From Chelydra serpentina (taxonomy: Eukaryota > Chordata > Testudines > Chelydridae), in contig JBAIAC010000574.1 of assembly GCA_037349315.1 (NCBI GenBank), positions 1 through 64,000 of the forward strand: DNA of 64,000 nucleotides, in the 5' to 3' direction. A model generated the notes under the pieces. The model saw only the letters and a program-made list of their open reading frames with translations. It ran no database searches and had not been told where the DNA came from. The first letter of the stretch is position 1, and every line of letters begins with the position of its first letter. Below, one piece after another: positions 55,631 through 64,000 of the stretch. The translations under genes were made by a program, and so were the position numbers.

Positions 55631-57500
55631 TTTCCTGCCATTTCTCTCCCACTGTCCAAAGTCAAAACACATTTTTGGAGCCCGAGCTCGGAGCAGCCAG
55701 AGCCCCTCCCCCACCCCTCTATGCCCCCGCCCACGCCACGCGGGACCCTCCCCTCCCCCGTCCCTCTGCCCTGCCCCGCCCCTCCCAGCCCCCGCCACGC
55801 AAGAGCCTCCCGCCCCATCCTCCTGCCCCTTTTTACCCTCCCGCACCTGGCACGCAGGACTATGCTCCATCCCTCCGCCCCCCGCCCCCCACAGACCCCA
55901 TCAGAACCTCACCTCTCCCCCCCCTCCCCCCATGCAGGCCCCACATCCCGGCTCCCGCCCCACCCTCTCATTCATGCCAGCCGCCTTCCTCCCTCCCCGC
56001 CCCCCCTGGCCTCGAGCCCCCTGCTGCTGCCCCCTCCCCTGCACACACCCCCCCATGGCAGTTTGCTGCTGTCCCCCTCATGCCCCCCCCAGTCCCAAAT
56101 TCACCCAGCTCCTGAACTCACCCCCCCTCCCCGGCCGCATGCTGATTTGTTATTGTAGGGTCTCCCGGGGCTGAGCAGGCTGGGGTGTTATTGTAGGGTT
56201 GCTTGGGCTGGATTCCTCCCCTTGCTAGAACTGACAAGCTGCTCCCTCCACGGTGGCCCCCGTCCCCTGTATGGGGCCCACGCCCAGTGACCCGGGCCGT
56301 CAAACCCACCTGGGCTGCGTCTCCTGGCTCCCCGCAGCGAAGCCCCCTTGGCCGGATCCTTCCTGGGCCGCGGGAGGCCTGAGAGCCGGCAGCTTGCCAG
56401 CCCGGAACGGCAGCTCGGCATGAATAATTCGCGGCGCTCCAGCTAGCCGGGAGGTGGGGGGCTGACCCTGCCCACGCTCACACCCTCCTGCCAAGCCAGG
56501 TGTGAGCGAGCCGGTCTCAGCCCCGGGTCAGCGCCCGCCCCTGGCTCAGCCACGCCCAGAGGGGGAGACAAGTGCTGAAAATGCAGCTGCCTCTGGGGCG
56601 GAACAGCCCCAGGGTAACAAGCTAGGGCAGGAGACCTGGAGTGTCCAGGCCCCGCGAGCAGCCTGAGCTGGGATTTAGCCAGGAGGCTTCGGCCCAGCCC
56701 CTGGGACCGTCAGGAAGGAGACGGGGGGTCATGCTGGGTGCAGCTGGTGCCCTTGAGCAGCTGGGGTAAGAATGAGACAGAGGTGAGTCCCTCCCGCCCC
56801 CCCCTGCACAGCGCCCCCAGTGCCGAGGCCAGGCCTGGCTCCCAGGGGAGCCCCCATGCCCCGTGTGCTCCTTTGCAGCCCCCCAGCCCAGGAGTAACTG
56901 GGCCTGGCCTTGCTCCACGGATGAGCCCAGCCAGGGGTCCGGGCCGTGGCACCGTGCCCGCCGGGCGCCAGACCGCCCCGGACCCTCCTGGCCAATCGGC
57001 AGCCAGCTCCCGGTCAGCGACCCGCGCGCAGAAAGCTTTTTATAACCACCGCCGAGGTATTAATAGCGCCCGCTTGTCTGCCACGGAGCCCTGCCTACCT
57101 CACCCCCCCATCCCTCCCTGGCAGCACCCACCCCACCTCCGCCCGCCCGCCCCACCGAACCAAGGATTAATTCCACCATCGCCCTCCCCTCCCGGTCGCT
57201 AAAATCGACCCCCCTGAACCCCGTTTGCCCCAGTCCGGCTCCTGCCAAGCAATCGGGCCGAGCAAGGGAGCCGGGCGGTGCAAAGTCAGGACAGGCTGGG
57301 CCGGGGCAAGAGGCCACTGGGGCATTTAGATGCCCCCCCGTTCGGTGCCCGGGTGGCTCCAGGGCCCAACAAGTACAAAGGGGAATTAGAACCACTTTGA
57401 GGGGGTATAAATGGCTGGAAGATGGGGAGAGGCGCCGGGGTACGTCCGTATCGGGTGGGAGGGCGGGATGGCTAGCGAGTCTGCGGGGGATTGAGGGGGT
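55631..57500. other. Unique stretch upstream of ARHGEF25
   Basis: C-rich 55680-56110. Two isolated satellite cores lie at about 56147-56165 and 56189-56201 (TGTTATTGTAGGGT). No exon supported. The segment 56980-57070 carries promoter-like boxes (listed separately). Confidence 0.4.
56990..57066 (+). promoter_or_regulatory. Candidate CCAAT/TATA promoter
   Basis: GGCCAATCGG at about 56990 and CTTTTTATAACC at about 57034 are spaced as a -75 CCAAT box and a -30 TATA-like box. No downstream gene is recognised on this strand. The AT-rich box is also TATAAAAAG on the minus strand, so direction is uncertain. Confidence 0.25.
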
Positions 57501-57504
57501 CTGG

Positions 57505-58505
57505 CTAAGGAGAGATGCGGTGTGGGGGAGGAGAGATGGATAGAGAGGTGTGTGGGCAGGTGGATGGGGAGTGGGGACAGCTGGATGGGCAGTGGGTGTG
57601 TGAGGGGATGGATAGAGGGAGGGAGGGGTTGGTGTGGATGGATGGACGGACACGGGTGTGTGGGGATGGATGGACGGACGGACCCGTGGGGGTGGAAGGA
57701 AGGACGGACATAGGTGTGTGTGGGTGGATGGATGGACCCAGGGGTGTGTGGGGGTGGACGGATGGACACAGGGATGTGTGGGGGTGGAAGGACAGACACA
57801 GGGATGTGTGGGGGTGGATGGATGGACACAGGGGTGTGGGGGGGTGGACGGACCCAGGGGTGTGTGGGGATGGATGGATGGACAGACACAGGGGTGTGTG
57901 GGGGTGGACGGATGGACGGACCCAGGGGTGTGGGGGGGTGGAAGGATGGCTACAGGTGTGTGGGGGTGGACAGATGGACACAGGGGTGTGTGGGGGTGGC
58001 TGGATGGACACAGGGATGTGTGGGGGTGGAAGGACAGACACAGGGGTGTGTGGGGGTGGACGGACGGACCCAGGGATGTGTGGGGGTGGAAGGACAGACA
58101 TAGGGGTGTGTGGGGGTAGATGGACGGACCCAGGTTTGTGTTGGGGTGGAAGGACAGACACAGGGGTGTGTGGGGGTGGACGGACGGACCCAGGGGTGCG
58201 TGGGGGTGGAAGGATGGACACAGGGATGTGTGGGGGTGGAAGGACAGACAGACACAGGGGTGTGTGGGGGTGGATGGATGGACCCAGGGTTGTGTGGGGG
58301 TGGAAGGACAGACACAGGGGTGTGTGGGGGTGGACAGACGGACCCAGGGGTGTGTGGGGATGGATGGACAGACGGACACAGGGGTGTGTGGGGGTGGATG
58401 GACGGACCCAGGGTTGTGTGGGGGTGGAAGGACAGACACAGGGGTGTGTGGAGGTGGACAGACGGACCCAGGGGTGTGTGGGGGTGGATGGACGGACTGA
58501 CAGAC
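57505..58505. repeat. GGGGTGGAAGGACAGACACA minisatellite
   Basis: About 30 units of 28-38 bp: GGGGTGGA(T/C)GGA(C/T)GGAC, CCAGGGGTGTGTG. Stop-free antisense frames give a false Pro/His/Ser-rich protein of about 580 residues. Confidence 0.93.
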
Positions 58506-58842
58506 CCCCTGACCTCTGGTTTCCCAGCAGCACTTTGTTCTCTTTCCTGAGGTTTTTGCCTCCCGGGGTCTGGTTTGGGGCAGGGGACACTGACGCGCGG
58601 ATCTCTGGGGGCGGCGCCAGCCCGGGCCCTGCTCCTCAGCAGTGTCTGGGTCTCCCCGCTTCTGCCCGGGCCAGGGCTGAGACGAAGGGGCCGGCAGCTG
58701 CACCCATCCTGGGGCAGGAATTGGGGGGGCCGACGTCCCAGAGCTTACAGAGGGAGGGGTAGCAGCCAGTGCCCCCCCCCATGTCAGGGCATGGGGCATA
58801 GATCAGCACACAGACACCCCAGGGGTGGGGAATCTACGCCCC
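58506..58842. other. Unique stretch, no gene seen
   Basis: Includes CCTGAGGTTTTTGCCTCC and GC-rich sequence. No exon supported. Confidence 0.35.
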
Positions 58843-59005
58843 AGCACCATTGTGAGGAACGTACGGCTATCCCAGGGGGGGAAACTGAGGCACAGAGCTG
58901 GGGTGTGACATGCCAAAAGGCACGCAGCAGCTCAGGGCCAGAGCTGAGGAGAGAACCCAGGTGTCCCTGCTCCCAGCCCCCTGCTCTAACCATTAGCCGC
59001 AGCCG
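58843..59005 (-). repeat. MIR-type SINE, antisense, nearly complete
   Basis: CAGGGGGGGAAACTGAGGCA, CAGAGCTGGGGTGTGACATG, GCAGCAGCTCAGGGCCAGAG, GAGAACCCAGGTGTCCC and CTGCTCTAACCATTAGCC occur in the expected order with a single head. Confidence 0.85.
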
Positions 59006-59445
59006 AAGAAGTTTGCTCGGCGGTTCCCATGGGCTCAGCCGGCGCTGGAGTGGAGCCCGTCCTTGGGGCAGGACGGGGAGGAAACGCTCCGAGCCCCCCG
59101 GGCCTGCAGCAGGAGCAGGCTATATTTAGCCCCTTCCTCTCCCAGGGGCTCCTCCGCCACCTTCCCATACTTGGCCATTTCCCCGTCATTGGAGACGGAT
59201 GGGGCTCCCTCCTCCCCGGCCGGCTGGCTCCGGCGTCCAGCCCGCAGCTGGGATGGGCGCGGGGGGATTCATTGCGGGCAGCGTGGGGGAGACGGATGCT
59301 CCATCACCACATCTGGCCATCATGGGGGGGGGTGGGTTTCCAACCCCTGACCAAAGGTGTGTGTGTGGGGGGGGGTGCCCAGCCCGCAGCCAGCTGGGAC
59401 ATGCTGTTTGTGGTGAGGAAGTGGGGTGGACTAGTTAGAGCCACG
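59006..59445. other. Unique stretch, no gene seen
   Basis: GC-rich, no recognisable exon. Contains CAGGCTATATTTAGCCCC near 59120, a TATA-like word. Confidence 0.35.
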
Positions 59446-60015
59446 GATGGGGTCGCCGGACTCCTGGGTTCTGTTCCCAGCTCCGGGAGGGGAGTGGGGT
59501 CCAGTGGGTTGGGGGGGGGGGGGGGCTCGGAGCCAGGACTCCTGGGTTCTGTTCCCAGCTCCGGTGAGGGCAGTGGGGTCTAGTGGATTAGAAGTGGGGG
59601 GCTCAGAGCTAGGACTCCTGGGTTCCGTTCCCAGCTCTGGGAGGGGACTGGGGTCCAGTGGGTTAGAAGTGCGGGGGCTCGGAGCCAGGACTCCTGGGTT
59701 CCGTTCCCAGCTCTGGGAGGGGAGTAGGGTCCAATGGGTTGGAGCAGGGGAGGCTGGGAGCCAGGACTCCTGGGTTCTGTTCCCAGCTCTGGGAGGGGAC
59801 TGGGGTCCAGTGGGTTAGAAGTGTGGGGGCTCGGAGCCAGGACTCCTGGGTTCCGTTCCCAGCTCTGGGAGGGGAGTGGGGTCCAATGGGTTGGAGCAGG
59901 GGAGGCTGGGAGCCAGGCCTCCTGGGTTCTGTTCCCAGCTCTGGGAGGGGAGTGGGGTCCAGTGGTTAGAGCATGGGGGGGCGTGGCTCAGAGCCAGGAC
60001 TCCTGGGTTCCACCC
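59446..60015 (+). repeat. Eight tandem tRNA-like SINE heads, 76-bp period
   Basis: GACTCCTGGGTT starts at 59459, 59537, 59613, 59689, 59765, 59841, 59917 and 59998. Each unit has a B-box-like GGTTCYRTTCC and an upstream TGGGTTRGA or GTGGTTAGAGCA. No MIR body follows the last copy. Confidence 0.92.
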
Positions 60016-60660
60016 GCGGCTGTGTCCTAGTCGCATCCCCTCCTGCTGCTCCCTTTTCTCCCAGCGTAACCTGATACAACCCCAGGGGCGGCTCCACTTT
60101 TTCTTCTTGACACCCCCCCCCCCCACCTCCCCACCGCCCCTTTAGAGCCAGGAGCCGGATGTCCCGGCCTTACCCAGGGGCTATCTACAGCAACGTGTCC
60201 GCACCACAGTGGCACAGCCCCAGCGGTGCCGGGGCAGCTGCAGCCCACGCCAGCCTCAGTTTCCCCTCCCAGCCCTCATGTCTTCAGCCCGTGAGCTGTT
60301 GGCGGCAGGGCCAGCGCGTCTGGGCAGCTCCTTGGTAAACACAGGGAGGCCGATCAACATGGGACTGGATATATTGGCCCATCCAGCCTTTCTGAGAGTC
60401 CCCGGCTCGCAAATCCTCTTTGGGGCTGGCTGGTGTCGACACGGGGCAGAGTCCTGAAGGGAGGGCGCAGAGGGCCCCCCGGGGGGAGGGGTTGGGGCCC
60501 CGGATCGGCCCAGGACAATGAGGAAATCTGGCCCAGGGCAGGCGGGAGTGAGACAGGGCCCTCAGAGCGGAGGGGGCCAGGCGTGCGGCTAGCTGAGGCT
60601 GCTGGTGCCCAGAGCCCATCACACGGCCCGGCGCTGGCTGCGTTTCCTGTGCCCAGCTAG
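60016..60660. other. Unique stretch, no gene seen
   Basis: No supported exon. Confidence 0.4.
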
Positions 60661-61450
60661 GGTCTCTTGTCCGGTACTGAGATTGGAGGCTCGTGGGGCA
60701 GGGCCTGCATTTGTACAGCGCCTAGCGCAACGGGTGCGGGGCCATGCTGGGGGCTCCCGGTGCTACCGTAATACACCTAATAAATAACGCACAGCGCCTA
60801 GCGCAACGGGTGCGGGGCCATGCTGGGGGCTCCCGGTGCTACCATAATACACCTAATAAATAACGCACAGCGCCTAGCACAATGGGTGCGGGGCCATGCT
60901 GGGGGCTCCCGGTGCTACCATAATACACCTAATAAATAATGTACAGCGCCTAGCGCAACGGGTGTGGGGCCATGCTGGGGGCTCCCGGTGCTACCGTAAT
61001 ACACCTAATAAATAATGTACAGCGCCTAGCGCAACGGGTGTGGGGCCATGCTGGGGGCTCCCGGTGCTACCGTAATACACCTAATAAATAACGCACAGCG
61101 CCTAGCACAACGGGTGCGGGGCCATGCCGGGGGCTCCTGGTGCTACCGTAATACACCTAATAAATAACGCACAGCGCCTAGCACAATGGGTGCGGGGCCA
61201 CACCGGGGGCTCCCAGTGCTACCGTAATACACCTAATAAATAACGCACAGCGCCTAGCACAATGGGTGCGGGGCCACACCGGTGGCGCCCAGTGCTACCG
61301 TAATACACCTAATAAACAACGCACAGCGCCTAGCACAACAGGTACGGGGCCATGCCGGGGGCTCCCGTAATACACCTAATAAACAACGCACAGCGCCTAG
61401 CGCAACGGGTGCGGGGCCATGCCGGGGGCTAAGTGCTACTGTAATACACC
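60661..61450 (+). repeat. 76-bp array of SINE-type 3' tails containing AATAAA
   Basis: It starts as a dispersed-element tail (GGGTCTCTTGTCCGGTACTG, GGGGCAGGGCCTGCATTTGT). The tail ACAGCGCCTAGCGCAACGGG, TGCGGGGCCATGCTGGGGGC, TCCCGGTGCTACCGTAATAC, ACCTAATAAATAACGC is then repeated about ten times (starts 60721, 60797, 60873). The tail resembles the CTAGGCGCTGTACAAA core of MIR-like amniote SINEs in reverse complement. Confidence 0.88.
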
Positions 61451-61574
61451 CAGATAATAGCAGCCCTGCGACTCCCAGAAGGCCAGCACCAGACACCCTC
61501 GGGCAACCTCATCCCCCATCATTCCAGCAGAGCCCCCCCGCCACCCCAGCGCCGGGCTCAGAAAGGGGGCTGCA

Positions 61575-62320
61575 GGCGAGTTGCATACTTTTATTCAACC
61601 AAAGCTACAGAATCCAGGACAGACAGGCCGGGGGCCGAGCGACTCGGTTTCTCCTCTTTTTTAACCAGCAAAGCCCGCCCTCCCGCTCCCGTGGAGAGAC
61701 ACGGGCCCCGTCCTCCCCGGGGCGGCAGCGGAGCCGGGGCGCGGCGGGGGGGGGGTTAACACAGGACAGAGAGCGGAGTCTGCTCATAGAACGCAACGCA
61801 TCGTCTCCACCACACACGGTACACGCTGCGCGGCCGCAGCCACATGCTGAGAATAGGCGGAAGAAAGAGCAGGGCCCCGCGCCGCCCGCCGGCGGTGCCC
61901 GGGCAGGTGGAGCCGGCGACGCCGGCCGGTCGGCAGAGTTCAGATCCAGACGACGGCGCCGGGCTCCGGCGGAGAGTCCGGATCGGAGGGGTATATACAG
62001 GAGAGGCGGGTCCCAGCGGGAGCCTTTGCCCACAGCCAGGCAGGGGGCGCCCGCGGCGCTGAGGCAGGTGTCCGCAGAGGGCGGGGGCATCGCCGGGGGG
62101 TGACGGGGCAGGCGTCCCGGCAGGGCCGCGCCGTCGCATAGGCCCGGAAATCAGTGCAGAGCGAATAGCTCGGCCGGCAGCGGCTCCGGTGCTCTGGGGC
62201 CCGGCAGGAACCGGAGAGGAGGGCGGCCGGGGGCGGTGCAGGGGGGGGTCGTGTGCGAGCCAGGACCCCTCTGACACGTACACACGTCTCGGACAGCCAC
62301 CGCAACTGCACACCCTGATC
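61575..62320 (-). other. Possible 3' end of another minus-strand gene
   Basis: AATAAA on the minus strand at 61590-61595, followed on the gene side by about 700 bp of unique CpG-rich sequence before a repeat array. If the mammalian order holds, DTX3 would be the next gene here, but no coding exon is seen, so this is synteny-based inference only. Confidence 0.25.
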
Positions 62321-62334
62321 TCACCCGCACAGGG

Positions 62335-64000
62335 CACGCGCTCCCTGTCCCAGCCGCTCGGAACGGCCACACCACCCTCAGCCGGCTGCACTCACACTCC
62401 CGATCCCACACAGCCGGTACAGCCACACCACACTCAGCCGGCTGCACTCACACCCCCTATCCCACACAGCCGGTACAGCCACACCACACTCAGCCGGCTG
62501 CACTCACACCCCTGATCCCACACAGCCGGTACAGCCACACCACACTCAGCCGGCTGCACTCACACCCCCGATCCCACACAGCCGGTACAGCCACACCACC
62601 CTCACCCCCTGCACACACAACCCCCGATCCCACCCGCCCGGTACAGCCACACCACCCTCAGCCGGCTGCACACACAACCCCCGATCCCACCCGCCCGGTA
62701 CAGCCACACCACCCTCACCCCCTGCACACACAACCCCCGATCCAACCCACGCGTACAGTCACACCACCCTCACCCCCTGCACACACAACCCCCAATCCCA
62801 CCCGCCCGGTACAGCCACACCATCCTCACCCCCTACACACACAACCCCCGATCCCACCTGCCCGGTACAGCCACACCACCCTCACCCCCTGCACACACAA
62901 CCCCCGATCCAACCCACGCGTACAGTCACACCACCCTCACCCCCTACACACACAACCCCCGATCCCATCCGCCTGGTACAGCCACACCACCCTCAGCCAG
63001 CTTCACTCACACCCCTGATCCCACACAGCCGGTACAGCCACACCATCCTCACCCCCTGCACACACAACCCCCGATCCCACCCACCCGGTACAGTCACACC
63101 ACCCTCACCCCCTGCACACACAACCCCCGACCCCACCCGCCCGGTACAGCCACACCACCCTCAGCCGGCTGCACACACAACCCCCGATCCCATCCGCCCG
63201 GTACAGCCACACCACCCTCAGCCGGCTGCACACACAACCCCGATCCCACCCACCCGGTACAGCCACACTACCCTCACCCCCTGCACACACAACCCCCGAT
63301 CCCACCCACCCAGTACAGCCACACCACCCTCAGCCGGTTGCACACACAACCCTGATCCCACACAGCCGGTACAGCCACACCACCTTCACCCCCTGCACAC
63401 ACAACCCCCGATCCCACCCACCCGGTACAGCCACACCACCCTCAGCCGGCTGTACACACAACCCCCAATCCCACCCGCCCGGTACAGCCACACCACCCTA
63501 AGACGGCTGTACACACAACCCCCGATCCCACCCACCCGGTACAGCCACATCACCCTCACCCCCTGCACATACAACCCCCGATCCCACCCGCCCGGTACAG
63601 TCACACCACGCTCACCCCCAGCACATACAACCCCCGACCCCACCCGCCCGGTACAGCCACACCACCCTCAGCCGGCTGTACACACAACCCCCGATCCCAC
63701 CCGCCCGGTACAGCCACACCACCCTCAGATGGCTGTACACACAACCCCCGATCCCACCCACCACCAGTACAGCCACATCACCCTCACCCCCTGCACATAC
63801 AACCCCCAATCCCACCCGCCTGGTACAGCCACACCACCCTCACCCCCAGCACATACAACCCCCAACCCCACCCGCCCGGTACAGTCACACCACCCTCAGC
63901 CGGCTGTACACACAACCCCCAATCCCACCCGCCTGGTACAGCCACACCATCCTCACCCCCTGCACACACAACCCCCGATCCCACCCACCCGGTACAGTCA
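62335..64000. repeat. 57-58 bp minisatellite running off the window
   Basis: About 29 units of CGGTACAGCCACACCACCCT, CAGCCGGCTGCACACACAAC or CACCCCCTGCACACACAAC, CCCCGATCCCACCCGC. Two subtypes (CAGCCGGCTG and CACCCCCTG) alternate irregularly. The true end lies outside the window. Confidence 0.93.

Noticed and set aside
57620..58500. Telomere-like or interstitial telomeric repeat
   Set aside because: The units are GGATGGACGGAC/GTGTGTGGGG, not TTAGGG.
57060..58799. 579-residue Pro/His/Ser-rich open frame on the minus strand
   Set aside because: Lies over the GGATGGACGGAC array and flanks; overlapping frames of similar length exist on the other strand. Artefact of the period and lack of stops.
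61605..62090. 161-residue minus-strand open frame
   Set aside because: Arg/Pro/Ala-rich without domain; better explained as CpG-rich UTR or flank.

Overview
This window is GC-rich vertebrate nuclear DNA. A fragment resembling a CR1 LINE (about 17.94 kb), many MIR-type SINE pieces and dense minisatellites suggest a non-avian sauropsid, most likely a turtle or crocodilian. That assignment is inference. The window contains two protein-coding genes I can support, converging tail to tail.

Left part, + strand (about 1-23.2 kb): an Sp-family zinc-finger transcription factor closest to SP5 (SP5-like). Its main exon (20290-21209) carries the buttonhead box and three C2H2 fingers. A phase-compatible first exon lies in a CpG-rich promoter at 17.0-17.3 kb. 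That promoter has two inverted CCAAT boxes and two CCTTTGAA sites. About 11 kb upstream is a tight cluster of TCF/LEF-type sites (5964-6056), which fits the known control of SP5 by Wnt/beta-catenin. Several kilobases of minisatellite (6.2-9.4 kb, 13.2-15.4 kb, 19.3-20.2 kb) surround these elements.

Middle to right, - strand (24056-54307): a complete ARHGEF25 gene (p63RhoGEF/GEFT), the Galphaq-activated RhoA exchange factor. I placed 16 exons encoding 652 aa, all with GT-AG borders and matching phases. I also placed two upstream alternative exons (49024-49204 and 54212-54307) that give a second N-terminus, as in the mammalian gene. Most of its larger introns hold a different minisatellite, and the array often begins only about 10-50 nt after the 5' splice site.

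Right part (about 44-64 kb): three tandem arrays share one core, GACCCTACAATAACA, on unrelated linkers and in both orientations. Further right are a run of tandem tRNA-like SINE heads, a 76-bp array with a polyadenylation-like AATAAA in each unit, a possible 3' end of another minus-strand gene near 61.6 kb, and a 57-58 bp array that runs off the window end. Nearly all long open frames outside the two genes come from stop-free tandem repeats and are not treated as genes.
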